64,000 nucleotides of DNA from Guyanagaster necrorhizus (GCF_019112545.1 NW_025064886.1:105277-169276); one strand, 5' to 3'. Positions 1 to 12,072 are shown, counted from the first letter of the stretch. Notes: generated by a model not told the origin, from the sequence alone. Numbers and translations: made by a program.

Positions 1-89
1 AGTCTGTTACTAGGCCATGCACTCTGCTTATTGTTACTCCAGTTTATCATTATGATAGCGAGGTTTCTGTGTGCTCTAGTCCTATTTTC
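1..89. other. Unassigned sequence left of copy A
   Basis: I see no gene here. The stretch does not match the inverted interior of fragment B, which would be expected if copy A had inserted cleanly into B. The left border of copy A therefore seems rearranged. Confidence 0.4.
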
Positions 90-304
90 TGTTACATGCT
101 TACTGGCCTGGAATGCGGCCCATGTATTCGCAATTTTTACAATTTTACATGCCTGAACAAGGAGAGGGCGTGTCACCATTCCACCCATTCAGATCCTTGG
201 GCTCTGACTTAAGAGTGACATTGCCAATAGCTTCATCGATGCCCACACACTCTGCTGGACTCTGTGCATGCACTCAAGCCCACTTGATTGGCATGTTCCT
301 AACA
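90..304 (+). repeat. 5' LTR of copy A, internally deleted
   Basis: From about 171 to 304 the sequence matches the last part of the 3' LTR at 7010-7507 and ends in the same CCTAACA. The start at 90 (TGTTACATGC) resembles the LTR start TGTTATGTGC, but about 280 bp of the middle is missing or unrecognisable. The right half is secure and the start position is tentative. Confidence 0.65.
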
Positions 305-343
305 GTATATTCGAACTCAAACTCTTGAGTCAAAAATTTTATC

Positions 344-1756
344 ATGTCTACCACATTTATTGAACCCACAGAAACTGATCCCAAACAAACTCAGCCCACC
401 CATCTAAACATATTTTCCATGAAAGACATTCCAGCCTCTGCCTTAAAGAAACAACCAGGCCTTTTCAGATCAGCCTCCAGTGGAGGACAATCTTCCTGTA
501 GAGAAACCTACAATCACTCTAGCTTCACTGCTCATCAACCTAATTATGATGAATCCCCTAACCCTTTCAATGCCACCAGCATTCCAACCAACAAGGCCCG
601 ATGGACCAGCCTGATGTATGGTGCCTGAACTGACCCTCCAATAAACCCCTTATCTCTGGGCAACATGCACAGAGATCCAGACAGCCCAGACTCAGAGGGC
701 AGAGATGAAAACACCCCTACTCATCCTCTCATCTGACAGAAACCAGGTGACAATCCACTAAACCCTTTTCCAGGTAGTCCCAATGGCCCAGGCAGCTCCA
801 ATGGCCCTGCAGGAAGTAACAATCCAAACCAGCAGGACATGTTCCTAGAATTCATGAACCTGCTATGAGGAGTCTCCGCTTCTCTTAACAACCCTAAACC
901 AGCCACTATCCACACCAAAGTCAAAGAACCAGAACCATTTGATGGCTCTGACCCTCACAAACTGAAGGCTTTCATTGTCTCTCTTCAGTTGAACTTCAAT
1001 GACAGACCTACCACATTTGCAACAGATGCTAACAAGATTAACTATGCTATTTCATTCCTGGCCAGCACCATGCTTAACTGGTTCAAACCAGACATTCTTA
1101 ACCCCAATCTGCAGAATCCACCAGCCTGGCAATTCTCCTATGCAGCTTTCCTAGATGAGCTTCATAGCAACTTTGGCCTCTTTGATGCTATTGGAGATGC
1201 TGAAAATGCATTAGAACATCTTCAGATGTGTGATGGGGATTGGATCATGAAGTATATGATCCAATTCAACCACTATGCTTCACAAATTGGGTATGGAGAT
1301 AACTCCCTCTGTCATGCCTTTTACCATGGCCTCTGCACCCATATCAAGGATGACATGGCACACTATGGGAAGCCAAACAACCTTCATAATATGTGCTTTC
1401 TCACCCAAAAACTTGATGCTTGCTACTGGACCCAAAAGACCAAAATTGCCCATGAAAATCGAGACAATAAATTCCCCAACCCCAAATCCAAGGAGTCTAA
1501 CACATCTTCCTTGGACTTCAGCTTCGCACCAAAATCTACCATCCCTAAGCTCTATGCTGACAAGCTAGGCAAAGATGGCTATCTTACTCAGGAAGAAAAA
1601 GACCACCGGCGCTAGAACAACCTTTGCATGTTCTATGGAGCGAAACACAAGACCGAGGACTGCAACAAGCAGAAGGCAGTAGCCTCTGCTAAGGGTCGTG
1701 CAGCAGAAGTCGACACTGCTCTAATGGAACCAATCCTGATGGAGTCGGAAAACTAG
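344..1756 (+). pseudogene. gag of copy A
   Basis: The frame opens at an ATG 39 bp after the 5' LTR and runs to TAG at 1754. In-frame stops occur near 626, 733, 865 and 1613. The longest open piece (989-1615) carries the capsid-like region, with a characteristic stretch around FDGSDPHKLKAF. Near 1624 lies the retroviral zinc knuckle. In copy C it reads CMFCRAKHKTENC, but here the second cysteine is tyrosine (CMFY), a G-to-A change, so the knuckle is broken. The product would have been the structural particle protein that packages element RNA. The pol frame lies at -1 relative to gag in both copies. Confidence 0.85.
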
Positions 1757-1789
1757 AAAGCAACCCTGTTCCCTCTGTGTGAGTTCAGG

Positions 1790-4700
1790 GTTGCATTGAC
1801 TCTATTCACACACCAGAGGTCATCACTCTCAATGCAACATCTCTTTCTAATCACTCCTTCCACATTCCCCTCTCAGCAGAATTATCAACTACTATGGAAC
1901 CCGATGGTTCCCCAACTTGTATCATTCTGTGTTTTCTTGCCCTTATTGATTCTAGCTCTAGCCACTGCTTTGTTGACACTAAGTATATAGCTGCCAATGA
2001 AATTCCCATTAAAACCATCTCTAGTGTGCAACTTCAATTATTTGATAGCTCCATTGGGAGCCATATATCTCAAATTGCAACCATCCTCATCTGTTTCCCA
2101 TCTGGAGACACCTTCGCCACCAACTTCTATGTCACTCCTCTGGATTCGTCTTGCAATCTTGTCCTAGAATACAACTGGCTCTCCCACTACAATCCTCTGA
2201 TTGACTGGATTGAGAACAGTATCATTTTCTGCTCAAGCTACCAGAATCTCACTCTAATCAATTCTGTGGCCTCCGCCACATCTCAGGGACTTCCATGCCC
2301 ACAGGACAACAGTCCACCTCCCTCCGAGCCTTCCAGCTCAAATCTGGGACTTCTGTGCCCACCAGACTCCATCAGTCCAACTCCTGGGCTTCACTCTATT
2401 CCAAATCGACTCTGGGTAACTGGTGGACTCCATTCCCATATGAACCCATCTACTCCTATCCTCTCTCAAAGTCTTTTACTATAAAAGCATATTCAAAGAT
2501 CTCCATCATATCTGCTGCTGCATTTGTCTGAGCCAGTGCAGAAGAAGGTGCTCAGCAGTTCACACTGCAGCCTTCCTTGCCTAATATTGAAGCCAAAGCT
2601 GTATCCACAGAACCAGCAGATCTTTCATCAGTGCCAGTAGAGTACCATGATTTTGCAGACATCTTTAGTGATACCCTCTCTGAAAAGCTACCTGAACACA
2701 GGCCATATGATCTTAAAATCAATCTTGAGGAAGGAACATCCCCACCGCTTGGCCTCATTTATTCTCTCTCAGAATCTCAACTCAAGGTGCTATGAGAGTT
2801 TATTGATGATAATCTGCATAATGGGTTCATTACACCATCCCACTCTCCACATGGGGCTTCAGTCCTATTTGTCAAGAAAAAGACCGGTGAACTCCAACTT
2901 TGCATTGACTACTATAGCCTAAACAAAATCTCTAAGAAAGATCGCTACCCTTTCCCCCTCATTTCTGATCTCCTCGACTCTGCCTGCTCTGCACACATCT
3001 ACACCAAGCTTGACCTTAGGCATGCCTACCATCTCGTTTGCATAGCTAAAGGGGATGAATGGAAAACAGCCTTCTGGACCTGTTACAGATTCTTCAAATA
3101 GCATATCATGCCTTTTGGCCTCACAAATGCTCCAGTGGCATTCCAATGATTTGTGAATAATATATTCTCTGACATGCTCGACATATCAGTAGTAGTCTAT
3201 CTTGATAACATCCTCATATATTCCGACAATCCAGAAGATCACCAGAAACATGTTCGAGAGGTCCTATGCAGGCTTAGAGCTAATAGACTCTATTGCAAAG
3301 GTTCCAAATGTGAATTCAACTGGGATTCTGTGGAATATCTAGGCTACATCCTATCACCTGAAGGACTTCGCATGTCTGAAGAAAAATTCAAGGCCATTGT
3401 TGACTGGCCAGTGCCACGAAAAGTCAAGGACATCCAATCTTTTCTTGGCTTTGCCAACTTCTATCATCACTTCATATATGAATATAGCGATATCATTCTT
3501 CCCCTTACACGACTCATCCGCAAGAGAACTCTATGGAAATTTGATGACAAATGCTTGGCCACCTTCAATGAGTTGAAACAGGCCTCAGACTCTATCGATG
3601 TCATAATAGACCACAAGAACCTTGAATACTTTGCCACCACCAAGATCCTAACTCACTGACAGGTCTGCTGGTCTGAATACCTATTCCAGTTCAACCTAGT
3701 AATCCAGTTCCATCCTGAAAAACTTAGTGAGAAACTGGATGTGCTCACTAGAGGATGGGATGTCTACCCTAAAGAGGGAGATAGCTAATATGCCCAAATC
3801 AACCCTCACAATTTCCAACCTATGTTCATCCAAGAACAACTCTCTGCATCACTCTGAGCAACCTATCTCAAAGGCCTCACCCTACAGGCTAATGCCATCA
3901 TGGATATCGACAAACTCTACACTGATATCAGACAAGCATAATTTTCTGATGCTACATCCTCCAACAGACTCTGCCAGGCTAAAGCCACTTCTGAATTCTC
4001 TCCTTCTCAATGGTCTATTGATGAATCCAACATCCTTTGCTTTGAAGGCTGCATCTATGTCCCGGACTCTGATGATCTCCATCTCCATATACTACAGAAC
4101 AATCATGACCACATCTTGGCAGGTCACTTTGGTCAAAACCAGATATTGGAACTAGTCTGGCAGAACTACACCTGGCCAAAGATGTGTGAATATATTTGAC
4201 ACTATATTAAGTCCTGCACAGTTTGTGGATGCAATAAGGCACCCAGACACTACTTCTATGGGTTACTCAAACCTCTGTCAGTTTCCGAATGGCCATGGGA
4301 TTCTATTTCCATAGACTTCATTGAATAACTACTGGACTCCAATGGATTCACCACCATCTTAGTAGTCATAGACCAAGCTAGCAAGCAAGCTATCTTTATC
4401 CCCACTCATGACACCATCAACTTCATGGAGCTCACCCAACTTTTCCTTATCTATGTATTCTCCAAACATGTGGTACCCAGTCACATCACATCCAACTATA
4501 GCTCTAAATTTGTCTTCTAATTTACTCACGCCTTAGCCGTGGCCCTTGACATGAAACTCCACCTTACCTCTGGTTATCATCCAGAGGCCAACAGACAAAC
4601 AGAACAAGCAAACCAAACTCTGGAACAATACATCCACATCTACTGCTCCTACTAGCAGGATAACTGGGACACTCTTCTACCCATTGCTGAATTTGCCTAC

Positions 4701-5405
4701 AACAATGCCTCTAACGCATCTATCAGAATTTCTCTATTTTTCACTAACAAGGGTTACCACTCCAACATCACTGTTCACCCCGAAAGGGACATTGCCTCTG
4801 CTTGGGCCTGAGACTTTGCAGTCAATCTGGACAAACTCCATCAATTACTGAAGAATGAAATTTTCGAAGCTCAGTCTCACTATAAGATCCAAGCAGACAA
4901 GCACTGGATTCCAGCACCCTCATTCACAGTGGGGGACAAGGTCTATTTCAGCTCCAAACATATCAAAACCATCCACCTGACCAGAAAATTTTCAGAAAAA
5001 TACCTTGGTCATTTCGAAATCATAGCCCAACCTCATACCCACTCCTTTACTCTGAGGCTTCTGCTGGATCTCCAATCTATTCACCCCATCTTCCATGTGT
5101 CACAATTGGAACTCATAGAAGAAAACACCATTCCTAACTGAATCCAACCACTACTGCCTCCAGTCGAAATCAATGGAGAAGAACATTTTGAAATAGCCCA
5201 AATCTTTGACTCTAAACTGGACCACCGGTTCCACTGCCCACTATTGTACAAAATCCAGTGGCTAGGATATGAAGGTACCAATGAAGAATTTGCTTGGTTA
5301 CTGGCCTCCGAGTTCTCCACTGATGAATTCATTAAAGAATTCCACCACTGATACTCAGGCAAACCAGGACCCTTGTCTAAAGTCATTCAAATATCCCATT
5401 CCTAA
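1790..5405 (+). pseudogene. pol of copy A (protease, RT, RNase H remnant, integrase, chromodomain-like tail)
   Basis: Protease lies near 1940, where the DSG motif reads DSS (copy C keeps DSG). A 1-bp loss relative to copy C near 2388 shifts the frame before RT. RT spans about 2640-3580 and its catalytic YxDD reads YLDN near 3205. RNase H is mostly deleted near 3584. The integrase HHCC finger (about 4100-4240) is recognisable, followed by the catalytic core to about 4800. The C-terminus near 5220-5350 has a chromodomain-like segment (YKIQWLGYEG) typical of chromoviruses. Stops recur throughout, so no functional polyprotein is possible. TAA at 5403 ends the frame. Confidence 0.88.
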
Positions 5406-5586
5406 TACAATGCTACTCTGGACACCACCAGTATCTCACCTTACCATTTTAATTCTAACCACTAATCACTACCATTTCAATCACCTCTTTTACACTTTTA
5501 AAATCAAAACCTTGTAATTACATTTTTTTTTCTTCTTCACTATCAACATCCGACACCCATTTCTATATACATTTTGTACAAATATT

Positions 5587-6872
5587 TTACAAAGATGCGG
5601 AACCTGACAGGCCCACACCAGAACCTAAACTCTCCCTCCGCTCCTTCAACTTCTTTATATCCTCGTCCAGCCCCTTCAACATCACCTCCTGAAGATCCTC
5701 CACCTCCTGATCTCTCTCATCCTTGAAGATCAATTAGGCCTTCTTCCAGACCTCCACCTTGGACTCCGAAAACAGCTCCAAAGGAGACGATATATCATCA
5801 GAACCATAGTCATCTTGAAGACCTGCTACAGTACTGCAAACATCTGCCACCTCATCTGCCAACTCATCCATGTGACACATCAGCTTGTGTATCAATTTTG
5901 AAAGTTGGTGGAGACCGGCAGAGACCTCCACACTGCTGATCACCTCACTCACGATGATGCCCTTATTGAATAAACAGGTGGTCTTCTTAATCTTGCAGTG
6001 AGAGCAAGTCTGCCCTCAACCAGCACCTTTGGTTACCAGTCACACATAACACTATGTGCCATCTTGATGACAATGCACACAACTCCCTGAAAACAAAAGC
6101 TAAGTGAAGCCATGAAAGAAAACCAAGACACTTACTTTCACCATCCAACAATTCTTCGCCTTCTGCCGGTCCCGCCACTTTCAACTTCGCTCACTTTTTA
6201 GAGCTAACAACCACCTCTGTCTCACTGCCATCCACTATGCTTCTCAACCTGAACTTACATTTATGGCCCTTCTCCATTGGACCCGCTACCCTTCTCTTTC
6301 CCTCTCACACCCTCTTTCTCCTCTCCAGAGTCTCCTCAGATTCCTCAGACTCATTGTCTCCCTCAGTTCCCTTGTCCTGCTCATCATCAGACTTTAGAGG
6401 TGCATAGTGAGTCACCTTCTTGAAGCGAAGACTGAGACTAGGACTAAACCGTTCTGCCAACACTTGATGCAGCCGGAAATCAATAGCCTCCGCAAGGGTC
6501 ATTTGCAACCCCTCCTCCATAACCATCCCCTCCAGCTCTACCTCCTCAGCCTCAACCCTCACCGCTGCCTCCACAGCCTCCCTCTCCTCAGTCTCCTTCA
6601 CCCACCTCTCCACAGCCTGCTGAACCTCCTCCCTCTTCCTCTCTAATTCCTCCCTCTGCTTCTTTTTCCATGACTCTCAGGCCACATAGTCTGCCTGGGC
6701 CCTTTCCTCCTGCTCTCACTCCCCTTGTCACTCCAAATAGCTCTCCATAGCCTCTGCATATTCTTCCTCTGTGGTTTGCCATTCCAGACAAAACAATTCC
6801 TTAACCTCTTCAGGGCCATCAGAGGTAGACCCCCTCACCAGAGGCTTGAGAGTGCATGAGCAATAATACATG
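5587..6872 (-). pseudogene. Opposite-strand spliced ORF in copy A: coiled coil plus Zn2Cys6-like cluster
   Basis: Read on the minus strand from ATG at 6872, the ORF encodes an acidic N-terminus (EEEYAEAMESYLE), a long Glu/Lys/Arg coiled coil (ELERKREEVQQA), an acidic Ser/Glu/Asp segment and a basic patch. After a 49-nt intron at 6087-6135 (GTAAGT to CAG) comes a cysteine cluster of the form C-x2-C-x6-C, spacer, C-x2-C-x6-C. A second helical region follows, ending at TAA 5587-5589. Copy C has the same ORF with its intron at the equivalent place. The spacing matches fungal Zn(II)2Cys6 clusters, so DNA binding is a guess. A few stops, probably decayed codons, make this copy a pseudogene. The orientation opposite to gag-pol is the striking point. 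Confidence 0.75.
6087..6135 (-). other. Intron of the opposite-strand ORF, copy A
   Basis: On the minus strand it begins GTAAGTG and ends TTTTCAG, is 49 nt long and separates an acidic exon from the cysteine-cluster exon. The matching intron in copy C (24617-24665) has the same length, donor and acceptor type. Confidence 0.75.
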
Positions 6873-6994
6873 GTGAGTGATGATATAAGTGAAGATGGTG
6901 GTTTCAGTTCAAGCTGCAAAACTCCCACAGCCATCAACAATCTTCCATGTGGCCCCACTGGCCATCAGGATCTGTGCTCTTGAGGGCAAGAACA

Positions 6995-7009
6995 CTAAGG
7001 GGGAGATAC
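6995..7009 (+). other. Polypurine tract of copy A
   Basis: A purine-rich run (AAGGGGGAGATAC) sits directly before the 3' LTR, where plus-strand DNA priming is expected. Copy C has AAGGGGATAC in the same place. Confidence 0.6.
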
Positions 7010-7507
7010 TGTTATGTGCATGCTGCTGGCCTCTGCACCACCTAAACCAACCATGAATCCAATCATGCTATCCACTGGACTCCAGCTACTTCCCATTACC
7101 TACTAATTTCATTTCACCATTATCATTTCACATCCATATTTCACATTGTAATATCTAGACCCTGAACTTGGTAGTGAATATTAACACTGGAATCCAATGG
7201 AACCCGACTCAGAATTAGCTACCATTAGTATATAAAGCCATGTATATCATTGTAACTACTCAGTTCAAATATCAACTTGGATAAGCCATCTACACTTCGC
7301 ACTCACCTCAACTCCTTTTTATCTCATCCATCGGATTCTGCTCCAAAGGATATTCCTGTTCACTTTTCTGATGAAACTCCATTCTGCCCATCCAGATCCT
7401 TGGACTCCAACTCAAGAGTGACATTGCCAATAGCTTTGTCGATGCTCATGCACTCCGCTGGACTCCGCGCATGCACTCAAGCCCACTCGATTGGCATGTT
7501 TCTAACA
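7010..7507 (+). repeat. 3' LTR of copy A (498 bp)
   Basis: It begins TGTTATGTGC, ends TTCTAACA, and matches both LTRs of copy C and the inverted LTR at 7570-8069. TATATAAAG near 7230 is a plausible TATA element for element transcription. Confidence 0.9.
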
Positions 7508-8069
7508 GATTGGGTAAATGTAGTAGACATGATAAAATTTTCAACTCAAGGGTTTGAGTTCAAATATACTGTTAGGAATGTGCCAAATAAGTGGGCTTGA
7601 GTGCACATGCAGAGGCCAGCAGAGTGCATGGACATCAATGAAGCTATTGGCAATATTACTCTTGAATTAGAGCTTAAGGATCTGAATAGACAGAACAGAG
7701 TTCCATCAGAGAAATGAACAAGAGTATCCTTCAGAGTGAAACTCAATAGATGAGAAAAGGAGGAGTTGAAGTGAATATGAAGTATAGATGGCTTATCCAA
7801 GTTGATATTTGAACTGAGTAGTTACAATGATATACATGGCTTTATATACTAATGGTAGCTAATTCTGAGTTGGGTTCCATTGAGTTCTAATGTCAATATT
7901 CACTACTGAGTTCAGGATCTAGATATTACAATGTGAAATATGAATGTGAAATGATAATGGTAAAAATAAAATTAATAGGTAATAGGGAGTGGCTGGAATT
8001 CAGTGGGTTTCTGTGATTGCATTCATAGTTAGTTGAGGTGACACAGAGGCCAGCGGCATGCACATAACA
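7508..8069 (-). mobile_element. Inverted family 1 fragment B (5' LTR plus 62 bp of interior)
   Basis: Read on the minus strand this is a family 1 5' LTR (8069 to 7570) followed by 62 bp of the leader that precedes gag, including the ATG context. It then stops exactly where the copy A 3' LTR ends. The simplest reading is that A inserted into B just after its leader, but the matching left part of B is not visible. Confidence 0.8.
7570..8069 (-). repeat. Inverted family 1 LTR (500 bp)
   Basis: It begins TGTTAGGAAT and ends GCACATAACA on the plus strand, the reverse complement of the family 1 LTR. It lies head to head with the LTR at 7010-7507 across a 62-bp spacer. Confidence 0.9.
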
Positions 8070-10510
8070 CACTATCAACTCCTCCAACAGATATCACAAA
8101 ATGACATCATTGACTGCTCTCTTTATGACATCTCTCCTGCCATCAGAATCTCTCTCCAGCCCAGACCAGGATCCAAAGATAGGTCTGGTAACATGGATGA
8201 GAAAGATCCTCAGAAAGAAAAAGAACTCTAACAGCCCAACCACCTTCTAGCCCTCAACTCTGTCACTCCAATCCTTGACTCTCTCAACTCAGGTACCACC
8301 AATAAATTGGTGGAAGAGAAGAGTGAGTTTGATTAACAGTGGAAGAATGATGATGAGTATAACAAGCAGTACTGATAGCAGATTAGAGGAAGATGAACAG
8401 CAGAGTGAGATCCTTTCCACCAAACAGTTCCAATAGGACCTGAGAGCACCAAAAGTGAGCACTGGGCACTAAATGGAATGAGAATGACAAAGATGACCTC
8501 TGGTCTGTCAACTGGTGAGACAACCCAGAAGATGTCTATGCTGATCAGGACAAAAGAGGTGATGGCAGCCACAAGCCATCACCTACTGATGAAAGAAGCA
8601 TAGAGGGCTATGGCTCTCTGTCTGACAGCGACTCTCTATCTGACAGGTATGGAGTCCAGATACTGCCAAGGATCAGGATCAGCAACCAGGCTCTTCAGAG
8701 ATTTTTACACAGGCAAATCATCATCCTCTTCTTTAATCTGGACTTTTACAATGAGTTCCACCAATATAGTGAATAGATGGAGAGAAAAAGAGAGTGATGG
8801 TGAAATACCAAAGAAGAGGGGGTCTGAGATTTATCATTCTGAGAGCTCTCCACCTATGACTCTAGCTCTCAGAATTAATACTATCCTCAGAGAGGACAAA
8901 GGAGCTGATAAGAGAGGGGAGAACACCCCCCTTGCAGATGATCTTTGGTTCAGACTCATAGATAAGGAGAAGTGGGAAAGGATGAATGAAGGAGAGCATA
9001 GGGGAAAAGATCTTCATCTAGAAATCTGGCCAAAACCCCTGCCAGTCTTTGAGCATGAAGAATAACCAGTATCAAGAATGTCTCCAGTGCTGCTGAAGGG
9101 TGCCAAACATATGACACCCTTAATATAGATAATATCATTCTGAAATATGACCACAGTATAACATTCTGGTTCTCTCAGGACTGGCTTCAGCCAAGGCACC
9201 ACTACCCAAACCTATGGACTCAGCTTATATGCTGACCCTTTGTTGGCCAGCTGCCATCAGATGAAGCCAAAGAGAGAAGCAGTAGAAAGGCCTCTGAAGC
9301 ATCTTCTTTCATGGAAGATGACTCTGAGACACTCAAGTTAGGATTTATAATCTAAAACAGACATATAGTATGCAAGAAGATCTCACCACTAGAGAGTCTC
9401 ATTGCTGATGATAACTCCCTTCACTCCTTCCCTGGACCTCTGACATCCTAGGCTGTTCTGTCATTTGGCAGGATCCTAAACCCAATGACTGCCCTCATAG
9501 CTGATGCCACCATCCTCAATGTTAAATCAGTCCTTGTATGAGAACCTCAATCATTCCAAGGCACCTCTAAGGATATTGATTGATTCCTTACAGACTGTGA
9601 CTAGTACTTCCAGATATTCACCTCATATTTCTTACTTGACATATACAAGGTCATGTTCACTATGACCCATATAGAAGACAAGGTGAAAACATGGTGGGTA
9701 CTTCTTGCCTCCACATTCTGGTCAATCATATGACAGCATCATTGGATGCTATCATGGCCAGTCCTCAAACAGATGATCATTAACAAATTCATGGATCTCA
9801 CCATATAAAAAGTCCACAAGCAGAAGATGAAAGAGTACAAGATGGCTGACAAACTGGCCACTGAGTATTTCAACAAGCTAGAATGGCTCAGCAAACTTGC
9901 TAGAGTCCAGGATGACATCACAGACATGAGCTGCATGGTTGAATATATAAAGATGGAAGCACTACCTTTATATCTCAAGATTATCTCAGATCTTGGATAA
10001 AATATTCCAAAGAGATATAATGCATAGAAGGAGCATATCATCATGATGTACAGGGAGAGACAGCAGCAGAAGGCTGAACAGATCACTTTGTCCACTAACA
10101 GTAGACAGAAACATCAAGGACAGAGTGCAAAGTCCACCCCCTTCAGTACAAATATATCTACCAAGCCTGGCAGCTCAGCCCCAACTTCCTTATATGGTGA
10201 AAAAAAAACCAGTACAGGCATGACATTTACTAAAACAGATAAGCCAATGAATGTAGATTGACTCAAGAAGGAGGAGAAGTGTTTCAATTATGGACAAAAG
10301 AGCTATATGGTATAGGACTGTCTCTAGAAGAAAAACAAGTGCATGTGAGAAGATCTCTGAGTGCTGATCACAGAATTACAGAAGGAAGAAGAAGGCCTCA
10401 GACCAGAGACAAAGATCAAGGAAATAAAAGACAGGGCTGAGCAGTGAGTGATTCTGCTGACTCAGCCAAGAAATCAAGTGGTGTGTCACCCATAGATGCT
10501 GGATGAACTG
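8070..10510 (+). pseudogene. gag region of element D with N-terminal extension
   Basis: A capsid-like region lies near 9480-10030, where recognisable pieces include VKTWWVLLASTFW and KMADKLATEYFNKLEWL. A zinc knuckle follows near 10,275 (KCFNYGQK), with one cysteine changed to tyrosine. Before the capsid there are more than 1 kb of polar, Glu/Ser/Lys-rich coding remnants, comparable to the long N-terminal part of F. Stops are frequent in every frame. This is decayed structural-protein sequence with no usable start assigned. Confidence 0.65.
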
Positions 10511-12072
10511 ATACCATCTCTGTAGTACTATCTATATCTAAATTATACATGCATTTGAATATATCTGACACTACCATCCCAATACAAGAATCATCTAAGA
10601 GACAGACTCAACCACCTATAGGCCAAACAGAGGCAGAGAGCTTCACTGGTTGGCTGAAGCCATTTGATACTGAATGAACTTGGCAAGCTATTAAGGATGT
10701 GAAGGATGAAGCTGCAGCAAAAGCTGTGCTCAGGAATTGGGTCCATAAGACCTGAGCTGAAGAAATTGTTGATGACATGATTGAAGGAATGAGGAAGGTC
10801 ATATGCTGTTGAGCTCTGGAATAGCTCGATGAGCTTTGGAGACCATGGAAATTTATCTGATAGTCCAAAACCCTGGGCTGAGACCTTCTGGCCAAGGCCC
10901 AAATTGAGACACTCATATCTTGGAATACCTATACAGTAACTGCTTTAATCAATAGCAGCTGCACTGGTAGCTCAATCAATCATGCTTTTGTCACTAAGCA
11001 CCACCTACCCACTCAGGCCACCACAGCCTCAATCCCAGTCTATAACATGGATGGGACAAAGAACCAAGCTGATTCAATTACTGAGTTTGTTGAACTGAGG
11101 CTCACTATCAGCAATCATTCTGAATGAATCAACTTAGCTGTAACAGACCTTAGAACCAAGGAAATCTTTCTTGGTTATAATTGGCTCATCTGCCACAACC
11201 TGCTTATTAACTGGAAGACCAGACAGATCATGTTCACAAGATGCTGTTGCTGAAAAATTCCTTTCAAATTATCTGATGAAGACTTGAAAGATCAGTGGAA
11301 CAAAGAAATAGAGGACAGTGAAATGATCCTCACTGTAGATCTGCAAAAGGCCATGCATATGTGTGCCATACACTATGCCAATGACTTGGCAGTGAAGGCC
11401 AATGCAGGAAAGGAGAAAAAGACATTTGAAGAAATAGTACTTGAATGGGCATGAGATTACCACAACTTATTTGAGAAAGAAAGCTTTGATAAGCTACCAG
11501 CCTCAAAGCCCTGAGATTATGCAATCAAATTGATCCCCAATATGAATGCTAATCTGAACTGCAAGATCTATCCCCTTGGCAATAATGAACAGCAAGAACT
11601 CAACAAGTTCTTAGATGAGAACTTGTCTAATGGATGCATATAGCCATTAAAGTCCTCAATGGCCTCACCCTTCTTCTTCATCAAAAAGAAGGATAGCAAA
11701 CTCCAGCCAGTACAAGATTATCAGAAGCTTAATAAGATGACAATCAAGAATTGGTATCCACTTCTGCTAATCTCTGAACTCATGGACAAACCTCATAGCA
11801 TCCAACACTACATAAAACTGGATGTCTGCTGGGGCTATAACAATGTATGAATCAAAAAAGGCAATGAGTGGAAGGCTGCCTTTCAAACTAACCAGAGATT
11901 ATTTGAGCTCACAGTTATATTTTTCAGGCTCACCAACTCTCTGGCCACCTTCCAATAGATGATGAATGACATATTCAAGGATCTCATCACCACTAGAAAG
12001 ATCATGATTTATTTATATGATATTCTTATCATATTTAAAACTAAGGAGAAACACCAATAGTTAGTATGATAA
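10511..12072 (+). pseudogene. pol of element D, block 1 (protease remnant and first half of RT)
   Basis: A protease-like segment with the TGSSINHAF stretch lies near 10,965. RT fingers and palm start near 11,600 with the recognisable FFIKKKDSKLQPVQDYQKLN. The YxDD box near 12,015 reads YLYD, so the active site is altered. The frame is broken at 12072 by insertion of element E. Many stops are present. Confidence 0.75.
12068..12072 (+). repeat. Target site duplication of E, left copy (GATAA)
   Basis: GATAA lies immediately left of E and is identical to 17029-17033 immediately right of E. A perfect 5-bp duplication is the signature of Ty3/gypsy integration. Confidence 0.9.

Larger units (their letters stand above)
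90..7507 (+). mobile_element. Family 1 Ty3/gypsy chromovirus-like retrotransposon, copy A
   Basis: The order is 5' LTR remnant, gag, protease, reverse transcriptase, partial RNase H, integrase, chromodomain-like C-terminus, an opposite-strand ORF, purine tract and 3' LTR. Protease-RT-RNase H-integrase order and a 5-bp target duplication in its relative copy C place it in Ty3/gypsy. It is defective: gag and pol carry many stops, the zinc knuckle, protease and RT motifs are each hit by one substitution, there is a 1-bp frameshift near 2388 and about 250 bp of RNase H is missing. Copy C at 18067-25915 is a full-length relative and was used as reference. Most differences look like C-to-T or G-to-A transitions. 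Confidence 0.9.

Noticed and set aside
6305..6613. 102-codon minus-strand frame as a stand-alone gene
   Set aside because: It is one piece of the longer spliced opposite-strand ORF of the element, interrupted by stops.
7277..7600. 107-codon plus-strand frame over the LTR
   Set aside because: It lies in the 3' LTR of copy A and crosses into inverted B. Similar frames appear in every LTR copy because the sequence is shared.
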